Below are positions 53,668 through 61,912 of a stretch of DNA of 64,000 nt, in pieces. Under the pieces are notes generated by a model, which saw nothing but the letters and a program-made list of their open reading frames with translations, was not told the DNA's origin and did no database searches. Source of the stretch: Eubacteriales bacterium (lineage in GTDB: Bacteria; Bacillota; Clostridia; Oscillospirales; Oscillospiraceae); NCBI GenBank assembly GCA_030539285.1, contig JAUNSH010000002.1, forward strand, positions 1-64,000. The letters run 5' to 3'. The position numbers and the translations under genes were made by a program. The stretch's first letter is position 1. Every line of letters starts with the position of its first letter.

Positions 53668-55132
53668 CCTGACCTTTTTCGCGGAAACGGAATGGAACCA
53701 TACCCTGATGCGGGTATTGCAGGATGTGGGGATCACCGTGGATGCGCCCTGCGGCGGCAACGGGAAGTGCGGAAAATGTCAAGCTGTTGTTAACGGGAAA
53801 AAGACGCTGCTCTGCGCTTCCGTGCTGGAAGGCGACACGGAGATCATCCTTCCGGGGGCTGCGGAAAATGTCATTCTTACCGAGGGGGATTCCGTCAGTG
53901 TCCCGGTAGACCCGCTTCAGAGCGGCTATCTGGCGGCCTTCGACATCGGTACGACCACGGTCGTCTGCTATCTGATGGATCCGCAGGGGAAAACTATTGG
54001 CGTGGAAAGCGCCCTGAATCCCCAGACTGCCTTTGGCGCGGATGTCATTTCCCGGATTCGATACGCACTGGCGGGGAATTTGACGGAACTTTCCGGGCTG
54101 ATCCGCAAAACCATGGGAGAATTGCTCCAAAACGCCTGCGCAAAAGCCGGGATCCCGGCGGCACTGGTAAAAACCATCAGTGTGGTGGGCAATCCCTGTA
54201 TGCAGCAGCTCTTTCTGGAAATTTCTCCGGGCAATCTGGCTGCCATCCCGTTTTCTCCCGTGATCACCGAAACAGTTGTGTGCCCTGCCGCGCCTTACTT
54301 CCCGGAATGTCCGGACGCTGTTTTGACCACGATCCCTGATATTTCGGGTTATGTGGGTGCGGATACAGTGGCCTGTATTCTGGCGTCGCAGCTGGACAAA
54401 CTCCCACAGACGACCCTGATGGTGGACATTGGAACCAATGGAGAAATGGTTTTGCAGCATCAGGGGAAGATGATCGCCTGTGCGACTGCCGCCGGGCCTG
54501 CTTTGGAGGGGGCGAATATCCAGTGCGGAATGAGGGGTTCCCCCGGTGCCATCGATCATGTCTGGACAGAGGGCGGACAGCTTCGTTTTCATGTGATCGG
54601 GAACGGGGAAGCCACGGGCATCTGCGGAAGCGGTCTGATCGACGCGGCTGCCGTGTTTTTGGAGCTTGGATGGATAAACGAACGGGGCAGGATCCTTCTG
54701 ACGGAGAAGGAAAATGGCCAGCGGGCGATCCATCTTTCAAAACGGGTTTTCCTGACGCAGGATGATATACGGCAGATTATGATGGCCAAGGGCGCCATCG
54801 CCGCGGGTATTCAGCTTATGTCCCAACAGGTGGGGATACAGCCGGAGGACATCCGGTGCGTGCTGCTGGCTGGGGCCTTCGGAACCTATATGAATTCGCA
54901 GAATGCCTGCCGGATCGGGTTGCTGCCGCCGGAGCTGCATGACCGCATTCGGTCAGCGGGCAATCTGGCGGGAGAGGGCGCAAAACTGATCGCCCACAAT
55001 AAAAACTTGGCTGTGCTGGCGCGGGAGCTTTGCGGCCAGACCGAATTTTTGGAGCTGGCATCCTGCCCGCAGTTCTCCAGGGTGTTCTCCCGTAAAATGT
55101 TCTTCCCGGAATCTGCACTTGTGAAAAAGTAG
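53636..55132 (+). CDS. Reductive activator of corrinoid proteins (RACo, ASKHA/ferredoxin)
   Basis: The 498-residue protein has an N-terminal 2Fe-2S domain (Cys39, Cys45, Cys48 in PCGGNGKCGKC, and Cys60). A middle domain and a C-terminal ASKHA ATPase follow, with FDIGTTTVVCYLMD, MVDIGTNGEMVL and VLLAGAFGTYMNSQNA. RACo uses ATP to return inactive Co(II) corrinoid to Co(I), so it maintains the corrinoid proteins encoded upstream. It is the last gene of the module and a clear terminator follows. Confidence 0.95.
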   Translation: MKVKVTVQPNNLTFFAETEWNHTLMRVLQDVGITVDAPCGGNGKCGKCQAVVNGKKTLLCASVLEGDTEIILPGAAENVILTEGDSVSVPVDPLQSGYLAAFDIGTTTVVCYLMDPQGKTIGVESALNPQTAFGADVISRIRYALAGNLTELSGLIRKTMGELLQNACAKAGIPAALVKTISVVGNPCMQQLFLEISPGNLAAIPFSPVITETVVCPAAPYFPECPDAVLTTIPDISGYVGADTVACILASQLDKLPQTTLMVDIGTNGEMVLQHQGKMIACATAAGPALEGANIQCGMRGSPGAIDHVWTEGGQLRFHVIGNGEATGICGSGLIDAAAVFLELGWINERGRILLTEKENGQRAIHLSKRVFLTQDDIRQIMMAKGAIAAGIQLMSQQVGIQPEDIRCVLLAGAFGTYMNSQNACRIGLLPPELHDRIRSAGNLAGEGAKLIAHNKNLAVLARELCGQTEFLELASCPQFSRVFSRKMFFPESALVKK

Positions 55133-55263
55133 GATTATTGTGAGAGATGTTTTTAAAAGATGCTGCTGAAGGAAACAAGCCAATCGAAAAAGGGCGCAAA
55201 CAGAGAAAAGGGAAGCATTTACGGTCACTTCAAATAGATTAGATTCATAGCAAATGCAAACAA

Positions 55264-55301
55264 GAGGCATTGTTCGGTCGCTCGTTCAATGCCTCGTTTT
55301 T
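55264..55301 (+). terminator. Terminator of the methyl-transfer operon
   Basis: A 9-bp stem (gaggcattg with caatgcctc), extended by partial pairing in the 14-base loop, is followed by gtttttgtg. It lies 130 bases after the RACo stop. Confidence 0.75.
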
Positions 55302-55463
55302 GTGTCCGCTTGGCGAATGACTTTCTTGCGTGATAAATTGTTCAACTGCATCAGATTTTTTGTACTGAGATAATTCCTGATGTACAGATGACGGTTTAAT
55401 CCAACAACAGCAATTCCCAATTGCGCAGCCGATGCCCAGAGGGCAGAGTTATTCAGAACAATT

Positions 55464-55767
55464 TCTTGCTCACCGGGGATTGGGGCGGAGCCTCAACAAG
55501 CAGAAAACGCGCAGATCCGCCGGAGCGGAAATGCGCGTTTTTCGCATATGGTGCGACATAAGCATTGCTTGCGGCTTTCGTACCAAATTTGGCATAATAC
55601 GGGCAAGCAATGCATCCGTAATACAAATGCGCAAAACCCACCTGTCCCCCTTTCGCGGAACAGGTGGGTTTCTGCTTGCTGATGCTCTGCCCCAGATCCC
55701 GGTGATCGCAGTCTGTCCGTCTGCGGCTGCACGATTTTCAATCGCTTTTGTTTTTTCGTGAGCAAGA
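55464..55767. repeat. Nested inverted-repeat element (MITE-like)
   Basis: Inner arms of 37 bases (55470-55506 and 55669-55705) match inverted with few mismatches. Inside them are further pairs: acgcgca with tgcgcgt, gcattgcttgc with gcaagcaatgc, and acccacctgt with acaggtgggt. Outside them, tcttgctcac (55464-55473) pairs with gtgagcaaga (55758-55767). No coding frame is credible. The layout resembles a miniature inverted-repeat transposable element or a long structured RNA. Confidence 0.72.
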
Positions 55768-55798
55768 TTTATTTTCGAAAATATTTTCGAATTAGGTA

Positions 55799-55827
55799 TT
55801 GACATCGCGTTCTCGATATGGTATACT
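55799..55827 (+). promoter_or_regulatory. Consensus sigma-A promoter of the replication cassette
   Basis: TTGACA (55799-55804), a 17-base spacer and TATACT (55822-55827) are near-perfect consensus. A repeat of tctcgata overlaps the spacer and the -10 box with a 16-base period. An AT-rich palindrome (ttttcgaaaatattttcga, 55772-55790) lies just upstream. Both are candidate repressor sites. Confidence 0.85.
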
Positions 55828-55834
55828 CTCGATA

Positions 55835-56046
55835 AACGAACAAACTTTCTAAATCAGTTCGTGATAACAACTTCATATTTTTTATTGACACGTTTCGTAC
55901 ATAGTTCAACCGCCGGACACGCTGGATCAATTCCAGTATAGGAAGCCGGATAAGAGCCTGCATCCACCAGCCTTGCTGGTGAGAACGAGGACCATCGAGT
56001 TAGGGCATGACAAACAGCTTACCACGCTGTTGTCATGCCCTTTTTT
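55835..56046 (+). ncRNA. Structured leader or small RNA ending in a strong terminator
   Basis: Transcription from the promoter at 55822 would yield about 210 bases with no good coding frame. It folds locally (ctgg/ccag near 55930, ccaccagc/gctggtg near 55970) and ends in a clear terminator (gggcatgac...gtcatgccc, 56003-56040, then six T). The primase gene lies 100 bases beyond. It may be an attenuator leader or a separate small RNA. I do not recognise a known class. Confidence 0.6.
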
Positions 56047-56146
56047 CGTCCTCCGGGCAGTTTTGCCCATGTACCTTGACAACTGAATACACGGGGATAC
56101 CCGGTCAATGGGTATCCTGTGACCACTTTGAACGAAGGAGAAGAAC

Positions 56147-56764
56147 ATGAGTTACTATCCAGCGTTGAAACAAAGATTGACCTGCCGGGAGGTGGCTCCC
56201 CGCTACGGCTTGAAAGTGAATGCCGCCGGGATGGCGTTATGTCCCTTTCACGATGAGCGCTCGCCCAGCCTGAAGCTCAGCCGGGGCTTTTACTGTTTCG
56301 GTTGCGGTGCCCAAGGGAATGTTATCACATTTGTGTCCCGGCTCTTTGAAATTCCACCGGGGGAAGCGGCACAAAAGCTGTCCGCGGATTTTGGGATTCC
56401 AGTGGATGATCACCCTCGAGTCCCACCGGCTGCCCGGACAGAAATGGAAAAATGGATTTCCCATGCGAAGGAAATCCTTCACAGCTACTACGATTTGCTG
56501 CTTGACTGGAAGCGGAAGTATTGTCCAAAAGCGCCGGACAAGAATTGGCACCCGCTGTTTATCGAAGCACTTCAAAGGCAGGCAGACATTCGCCAGTTGA
56601 TTTTTGAATTGGAGTTCGGAACTGCGGAAGAAGTGAAAACCGTTTACGAGCATTACAGAAAGATGGTGATAGAGATTGATGAACGAATCCACAGGAATGA
56701 CACAGCAGGAGATATTTCTGAATCTCAAGAAGAACGGCAAGGACAATGTTCTGCAAACCATTGA
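56147..56764 (+). CDS. CHC2 zinc-finger primase-like protein
   Basis: This 205-residue protein has the CHC2 zinc finger (CPFHDERSPSLK then FYCFGCGAQGNVITF) and the motif AAQKLSADFGI, as in the gene at 17081. No TOPRIM domain is present, so it is a truncated primase type normal for these cassettes. The ATG lies seven bases after gaaggag. It overlaps the VapE-type gene by about 86 bases in another frame, implying coupled translation. Confidence 0.85.
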   Translation: MSYYPALKQRLTCREVAPRYGLKVNAAGMALCPFHDERSPSLKLSRGFYCFGCGAQGNVITFVSRLFEIPPGEAAQKLSADFGIPVDDHPRVPPAARTEMEKWISHAKEILHSYYDLLLDWKRKYCPKAPDKNWHPLFIEALQRQADIRQLIFELEFGTAEEVKTVYEHYRKMVIEIDERIHRNDTAGDISESQEERQGQCSANH

Positions 56765-57965
56765 CAACTGCATTTTTGTTCTGGAGCATGACGAGAATTT
56801 GAGGGGAACCATTCGATTCAACGTGCTGACCGAGCGGGACTGTATTGTAGGCGATGTTGGCTGGGAGAGGACAGGCAGTGCCATTACAGAACGGGACATG
56901 AGCTACCTCAAGCTGTATTTCGAGCGGCACTACTATCTGAACCACGAGAAGGCATTGCGGGATGCCATCCGCATAGTCGCCAACGAAAACCGCTTCCATC
57001 CCATTCAGGAATATCTCCAAGCGCTCCGCTGGGACGAGCAGCCCCGCATTCAGCACGCCTTGCACAGATTCCTGGGGGCGGAGGAATGTCTATTCAACAC
57101 CGAATGCCTGAAAATTTTCATGCTGGGTGCCATCAGCCGGGTATTCCATCCCGGCATCAAGTTTGAGCTGATGCTGTGTCTGGTGGGCAGTCAGGGGGCG
57201 GGTAAGTCCAGCTTCTTCCGGCTGCTGGCCGTGCAGGACGAATGGTTTTCCGATGATCTGAAAAAGATCGACGATGACAATGTATACCGAAAAATGCAGG
57301 GACACTGGATCATCGAAATGTCGGAGATGCTGGCCACCGCCAACGCGAAAAGCATTGAGGAGATCCGCAGCTTCATCAGCCGCCAGAAGGAAACCTATAA
57401 GGTGCCCTACGACATCCACCCGGAGGATCGGCCAAGGCAGTGTGTATTCGCCGGCACCTCCAATTCGCTGGACTTTCTGCCGCTGGACAGGGCGGGCAAC
57501 CGTCGTTTTCTGCCGGTCATGGTGGAGCCGGACAAGGCGGAAGTACACATTCTGGAAGATGAAGCAGCGTCCCGCGCATATATCGATCAGATGTGGGCAG
57601 AGGCGATGACCATTTACCGCAGCGGAGATTTCCGGCTGTCGCTGCCGAAGGAGTTGGAGGAGGAAGCCCGGAACCGTCAGAAGGCATTCATGCCCGAGGA
57701 CACCACAAGCGGACGCATCCAGTGCTTTCTGGATTCTTTCGGAAGTGATGATGTATGCTCCCGGCAGATTTTTGAATTGGGACTGGGACGCATAGGTGAA
57801 CCAAAGCAATGGGAGATCCGGGAGATCAACGACATTATGAACCACACGATCGAGGGCTGGGAGCCGGGTACAACAAAACGGATTCCCGGCTACGGTATCC
57901 AGCGCACATGGCGCAGAAAGGCTGGGGTAGGAGTGGAGCAGTTGGAACTGCCGGAGGGCTGGTAA
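56679..57965 (+). CDS. VapE-family (virulence-associated E) P-loop ATPase
   Basis: The 428-residue protein belongs to the VapE/DUF5906-type replication ATPases of phage satellites and islands. It has Walker A (GSQGAGKSSF, about residue 170), Walker B-like WIIEMSEM, KETYKVPYDIHPEDRPRQ and the sensor motif AGTSNSLDFLPLDRAGNRRF. It probably unwinds DNA for element replication with the primase-like partner. Start at 56679 is plausible, with 56697 an alternative. Confidence 0.92.
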   Translation: MNESTGMTQQEIFLNLKKNGKDNVLQTIDNCIFVLEHDENLRGTIRFNVLTERDCIVGDVGWERTGSAITERDMSYLKLYFERHYYLNHEKALRDAIRIVANENRFHPIQEYLQALRWDEQPRIQHALHRFLGAEECLFNTECLKIFMLGAISRVFHPGIKFELMLCLVGSQGAGKSSFFRLLAVQDEWFSDDLKKIDDDNVYRKMQGHWIIEMSEMLATANAKSIEEIRSFISRQKETYKVPYDIHPEDRPRQCVFAGTSNSLDFLPLDRAGNRRFLPVMVEPDKAEVHILEDEAASRAYIDQMWAEAMTIYRSGDFRLSLPKELEEEARNRQKAFMPEDTTSGRIQCFLDSFGSDDVCSRQIFELGLGRIGEPKQWEIREINDIMNHTIEGWEPGTTKRIPGYGIQRTWRRKAGVGVEQLELPEGW

Positions 57966-58497
57966 GCAGTCATCCTCTATCCCAGTAAACAGCCGGTAAA
58001 CGAGCCGGTCAACGTATTTTCAAAACCTTCAAATGCCGAAAAGAGGAATAATCCTTAAATTCTCTTTGGATTCCTTGCTTTTTTCTTTTTGAAGAGAAGA
58101 TGTAAACAGAGAATTGCAAAACAGGAAACGAGGGTGGAAAGGGCCAATGTCAACTGCACAGAGGTTTTCTTGCGCCCGTTTACACCAGCCCGTCAACGAT
58201 TAGTGGCGCAATATCTGCGCAGGGAAAATAAAGGGTTTGGAAAACAGCGAAATAGTTTTTCCTTCCCTGTGAAAAATGCGCCAACAAGCGATGAAGCAAA
58301 GATCGAATCCAATTCGCAGTACGGGAAAGGACTGCACTGGTTGACGAATTGGTTCGCAAATTGCTGCATTCGCCGGGTCAGCCTGTGACCCGGACATGGC
58401 GGATGAGAAAATGGAGGGATTTTCAGGACCAAAGAAAATTCGCCGGACAGCAAGGTTACTGTACAGAAAACAGAATTTGATTCAGGAGGGAACGAAC
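57966..58497. other. Gene-poor spacer inside the mobile cassette
   Basis: No reading frame here has a ribosome site and recognisable content. A short hairpin (ccgggtca 58373-58380 with tgacccgg 58386-58393) precedes the next gene. The region may hold the element's replication origin, by analogy with similar cassettes, but no iterated sites are evident. Confidence 0.4.
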
Positions 58498-58734
58498 ATG
58501 AAAAAGGGAAGAAAAATCAACAGAGTCCGCTGCGACATTCAGTCTCACATCATTGCCGCGGGTTACACCCAGAAGGAAGCGGTGGAGGCCTGCTCCGCCG
58601 AGTATGGATGGAGTGACAGCGACTCCAATTTTTCCGCCAAACTGAGTGACCAGACCCTGCGCTATCGGGAAGCACTGGAGCTTGCCGACGTGCTGGGCTA
58701 TGAGATCGTCTGGCAGAAGCGGCGGGATAATTGA
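58498..58734 (+). CDS. Small DNA-binding-like protein of the mobile cassette
   Basis: This 78-residue basic protein (MKKGRKINRVRCDIQSHIIA ... EIVWQKRRDN) sits behind aggaggg. The stretch AGYTQKEAVEACSAEYGWSDS and the end LADVLGYEIVWQ resemble phage-type helix-turn-helix regulators. It lies just upstream of the excisionase. Exact function unknown. Confidence 0.7.
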   Translation: MKKGRKINRVRCDIQSHIIAAGYTQKEAVEACSAEYGWSDSDSNFSAKLSDQTLRYREALELADVLGYEIVWQKRRDN

Positions 58735-58783
58735 TCTCGTCCTGTTCGAAAAGAAATCCGTTTACCATCGGAAAGGAACGCGA

Positions 58784-58984
58784 ATGGAATATAAGGTGCC
58801 AATTCAAGAAAAATATGCGCTGACTGTCGATGAAATGGCCGCATATACCAATATCGGTCAGAAGAAACTCCATTGGGTCATCAACGAATACAAGGACGCG
58901 GATTTTCTTCTGAGGATCGGGAACAAGACACTGTTCAAGCGGGCCGCGTTTACCCAGTTCCTTGATAAGGCTGAGTGCTTATAA
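58784..58984 (+). CDS. Excisionase-like protein
   Basis: The 66-residue protein (MEYKVPIQEKYALTVDEMAA ... FLDKAECL) has a MerR/Xis-like winged-helix pattern: LTVDEMAAYTNIGQKKLHWVI then DADFLLRIGNKTLFKR. Small proteins like this bend DNA for integrase-directed excision. It sits directly upstream of the integrase behind gaaagga. A 3' fragment of a homologue is at 17900. Confidence 0.82.
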   Translation: MEYKVPIQEKYALTVDEMAAYTNIGQKKLHWVINEYKDADFLLRIGNKTLFKRAAFTQFLDKAECL

Positions 58985-59008
58985 ACTGAAAATCAGTCTT
59001 TTCATTTC

Positions 59009-59050
59009 GGGGCAGACATGGTAATATAGAGGTGTCATGTCTGCCCCTTC
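59009..59050 (+). promoter_or_regulatory. 12-bp hairpin ahead of the integrase
   Basis: Arms ggggcagacatg (59009-59020) and catgtctgcccc (59036-59047) flank a 15-base loop and are followed by ttctt. It lies between excisionase and integrase and could act as a terminator or leader control, as at 18075. Confidence 0.7.
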
Positions 59051-59070
59051 TTATGAGAAAGGAGCTGCGA

Positions 59071-60327
59071 ATGAGCGTAAAGAGAAGGGACAGCAAAAAC
59101 CGAATTTTGCAAAATGGTGAAAGTCAGCGTCCCGACGGCAGGTATCGATACAAGTACATTGACGCCAATGGAAAAGAGAGGGATCTCTATTCCTGGCGGC
59201 TGGTTTCCACGGACAAGGTTCCGGCTGGCGTAAAGAATTGTGAACCCCTCCGGGATATGATCCGAAGGGTTCAGGCAGATTTGAATTTCGGCATCGTTCC
59301 AGATGGCGGCGGCTTGACGGTTGTGCAGATGTGTGAGAAATACCTGCTGACACAAAATGGTATCCGGGAAAACACCAGAGCCAACCATAAGACGGTGATG
59401 AACATTCTGAAGAAGCATCCCTTTGGAAGCACCAGAATCGACAAGATCAAGGTTCTGGACGCCAAGCTGTTTCTGGTGAGCCTTCAGAAAGATGACGGAA
59501 GGTCTTACAGTTCCATCCACAGTATCAGAGGAGTCCTGCGTCCCGCGTTCCAACTGGCTTTGGAGAGCGACTATATCAAGCGGAATCCCTTTGATTTTCA
59601 GCTGAAGGATGTACTGGTCAACGACGCTGTGACCCGCGAAGCCATTTCCAGGCAGGACGAGAAGAAATTCCTGAAATTTGTGAAGGAAGATCCGCACTTT
59701 TCCGTTTATTACGACGCAATCTATATTCTGTTCAAAACAGGAATGCGAATTTCGGAGTTCTGCGGATTGACGCTGGCGGATATCGATTTGGAGCAGAGAA
59801 CCATCAACATTGACCACCAGCTCCAGCGCAAGGGCAATGGCGAACTGTATATTCTTGATGGTCAGAGCCTGTCCGCAAAAACGAAGACGCCTTCCGGAAC
59901 ACGGTGCATCCCCATGCTGACCAACGAGGTACACGCGGCGTTCTGTAATCTGGTTCAGAACCGAAAGGCACCGAAGGTAGAACCTCTGGTAGATGGCTGC
60001 GGCGGCTTTTTGGTCCTGAATGAGATGGCGCGCAAGGGCCTGCGCCCGATGGTCGCGATGGATTGGGAGCACATCTTCAAGCGTATTCTGGACAAGTACA
60101 ACAGCATCTATAAAGTCCAGATGCCAAAGGTCACACCCCACGTCTGCCGTCACACATTTTGTAACAACATGGCCAATTCCGGCATGAATCCGGCGCATCT
60201 TCAGTATTACATGGGCCATTCGGATATCTCCGTGACCATGAAGCACTATGTTCATACGAAGACCGAGGATACCCGTCAAGAGGGGCTGCGCCTGATGAAG
60301 GAAGGAAAACTGGCCAATTTTCGCTGA
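59071..60327 (+). CDS. Tyrosine recombinase (Tn916-type integrase)
   Basis: The 418-residue integrase is a clear relative of the one at 18141 (RDSKNRILQNGESQRPDGRY; TGMRISEFCGLT with the catalytic Arg, about 226; HVCRHTF; MGHSDIS; MKHYVHT with the nucleophilic Tyr, about 392). A short insertion (GQSLSAKTKTPSGTR) distinguishes it. The ATG at 59071 follows aaaggag. The low-molecular-weight phosphatase gene starts 173 bases after its stop and is the likely target. Confidence 0.95.
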   Translation: MSVKRRDSKNRILQNGESQRPDGRYRYKYIDANGKERDLYSWRLVSTDKVPAGVKNCEPLRDMIRRVQADLNFGIVPDGGGLTVVQMCEKYLLTQNGIRENTRANHKTVMNILKKHPFGSTRIDKIKVLDAKLFLVSLQKDDGRSYSSIHSIRGVLRPAFQLALESDYIKRNPFDFQLKDVLVNDAVTREAISRQDEKKFLKFVKEDPHFSVYYDAIYILFKTGMRISEFCGLTLADIDLEQRTINIDHQLQRKGNGELYILDGQSLSAKTKTPSGTRCIPMLTNEVHAAFCNLVQNRKAPKVEPLVDGCGGFLVLNEMARKGLRPMVAMDWEHIFKRILDKYNSIYKVQMPKVTPHVCRHTFCNNMANSGMNPAHLQYYMGHSDISVTMKHYVHTKTEDTRQEGLRLMKEGKLANFR

Positions 60328-60530
60328 GTGGTAAAACCAGCTTAGAGCGGGTATTTTACCACGATTTTTACCACTTTCGGGTGGTAAGCTATGCGCTGAT
60401 ATGCCAGGATATGCCGGAACGGCAGGGAAGAACGGTTCTGAAAACCGGAGTGAATTATGGCATATTCCGGCATAAAGGCGCAAGAAATGGAGTTTAGAAG
60501 ATGGTAAAAATCTTATTTTTATGCCATGGC
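60328..60530 (+). other. Putative attachment region before the phosphatase gene
   Basis: Between integrase stop and phosphatase start lie several ttttaccac words (60352-60375) and repeats of atatgcc near 60396 and 60409. There is also an inverted pair tatgccggaa / ttccggcata (about 60410 and 60464). These look like integrase arm sites. The first phosphatase codons (tttatgccatggcaac) match the scars at 0.57 and 19.55 kb in position and meaning, so the crossover probably lies there. Confidence 0.6.
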
Positions 60531-60929
60531 AACATCTGCCGCAGCCCTATGGCGCAGTACATTTTGCAGGACATGGTTTCCCGGTCAGGACGGACGGGGG
60601 AATTTGAGATTGACTCGGCGGCGGTGAGCCGGGAGGAGATCGGTAATCCTGTCTATCCGCCCGCCCGGCGGGAGATGGAGCGGCGGGGTGTCCCTTGTGG
60701 CGGTCACCGGGCACGGCAGGTCACGATGGAGGACTACCGGCATTTTGACCGGATCTATTATATGGACGGGAGCAACGCCCGGTTCCTTGCCCGGATGCTG
60801 CCCCGTGACCCGGACAAGATCCGCCCGCTGCTTGACCGGGACGTGGCCGATCCCTGGTATACTGGAGATTTCATCCGGACCTACGAGGATCTGGTGGAAG
60901 GGTGCAAAAAGATTTTGGAGGAATTTTAA
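60501..60929 (+). CDS. Low-molecular-weight protein tyrosine phosphatase
   Basis: The 142-residue enzyme has the C-x5-R phosphate-binding loop at the N-terminus (CHGNICRS, Cys8 and Arg14) and the general acid in DVADPWY (Asp117). It removes phosphate from phosphotyrosine or phosphoarginine-like substrates. The 5' end directly abuts the integrase region, yet the gene is intact. It is followed immediately by the DUF2284 gene. Confidence 0.93.
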   Translation: MVKILFLCHGNICRSPMAQYILQDMVSRSGRTGEFEIDSAAVSREEIGNPVYPPARREMERRGVPCGGHRARQVTMEDYRHFDRIYYMDGSNARFLARMLPRDPDKIRPLLDRDVADPWYTGDFIRTYEDLVEGCKKILEEF

Positions 60930-61463
60930 GTGAACAGAGAACTGCTGGAAAGCAAGCTTTCGGAGCTGCCGCTGTATATTTATGATTTTATTGACCCCAA
61001 TGAGCTGGAGTTCTCCGAGCGCATCCGCTTGATCTGCCAGCACGAGTGCCCTAAGTACGGCACCACCTGGGCCTGCCCCCCCGGCGTGGGCACCGTGGCG
61101 GAATGTCAGGCGCGGTGCGCGGGTTACCAAAACTGCCTTCTGATCTCCTCCATTGCCGAGGTAGCGGACATCGCGGATATTGATGGGACGCTTGCTACCC
61201 GCCCGGCTCACGAGGCGCTGACGGAGCAGGTGGCGGCGATCCTCCGGGAGCAGGGGGAGAAGCCCTACATCCTGTCCACCCAGGCCTGTTCCATTTGTGA
61301 CCGCTGCGCCATTCTGGACGGCCAGCCCTGCCGGTTCCCGGAGAAGATGCACCCCTGTGTGGAGAGCCACGGCATCAACGTGGTGCCCATTCTGGAAAAA
61401 CTGGGGCTGGACTTTCAGTTCGGCGCCAATGTGGTCACATGGATCTCGCTGCTGCTGTTCTGA
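60930..61463 (+). CDS. DUF2284 cysteine-rich metal-binding protein
   Basis: This 177-residue protein has Cys clusters typical of DUF2284 (CQHECPKYGTTWACPPG, then CSICDRCAILDGQPCRFPEKMHPC), likely to hold iron-sulfur or other metal centres. It starts directly after the phosphatase stop and overlaps no base, so the pair is an operon. The reaction is unknown. Both genes belong to the host backbone next to the insertion site. Confidence 0.88.
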   Translation: MNRELLESKLSELPLYIYDFIDPNELEFSERIRLICQHECPKYGTTWACPPGVGTVAECQARCAGYQNCLLISSIAEVADIADIDGTLATRPAHEALTEQVAAILREQGEKPYILSTQACSICDRCAILDGQPCRFPEKMHPCVESHGINVVPILEKLGLDFQFGANVVTWISLLLF

Positions 61464-61476
61464 AAAATTTGTGAGT

Positions 61477-61911
61477 GCACCGATACCGAGCTGATACTCA
61501 GTGGTGTGGCGGATATAGAACGCCTGTGCACGCATCGGCTGGCGGCCCTGCCGCCGGGACGTCGAGGACGCCGTCCCCTACGAGCAATCGGGGCATCGAT
61601 ACCGAGTTGATACTCAGTGGTGTGGCGGATATAGAACGCCTGTGCACGCATCGGCTGGCGGCCCTGCCGCCGGGACGTCGAGGACGCCGTCCCCTACGAG
61701 CAATCGGGGCATCGATACCGAGTTGATACTCAGTGGTGTGGCGGATATAGAACGCCTGTGCACGCATCGGCTGGCGGCCCTGCCGCCGGGACGTCGAGGA
61801 CGCCGTCCCCTACGAGCAATCGGGGCATTGATACCGAGCTGATACCCAATGGCGTGGCGAATATAGAACGCCTGCGCACGCATTGGCTGGCGGCCCTGCC
61901 GCCCCCTACGG
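61477..61911. repeat. Tandem repeat, 116-base unit, about 3.75 copies
   Basis: Copies start at 61477, 61593, 61709 and 61825 (spacing exactly 116). The first three are near-identical full units and the last is a diverged partial copy ending at about 61911. Each unit contains an inverted pair around ggacgtcgaggacgccgtcc. The unit length is not a multiple of three, and the frames read through it are not protein-like. It lies between converging genes. Confidence 0.93.
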
Positions 61912-61912
61912 A

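Noticed and set aside
55375..55470. Possible left attachment site resembling phosphatase codons (gcgcagccgatgccc)
   Set aside because: Only scattered similarity to the phosphatase start, with no ribosome site, ATG or long match to the other ends.
55835..56046. T-box or c-di-GMP riboswitch before the primase gene
   Set aside because: The hallmark sequences of those classes are absent; only generic stems and a terminator are visible.
61477..61911. Possible CRISPR array
   Set aside because: Copies are contiguous with a 116-base unit and no unique spacers, and no cas genes are near.
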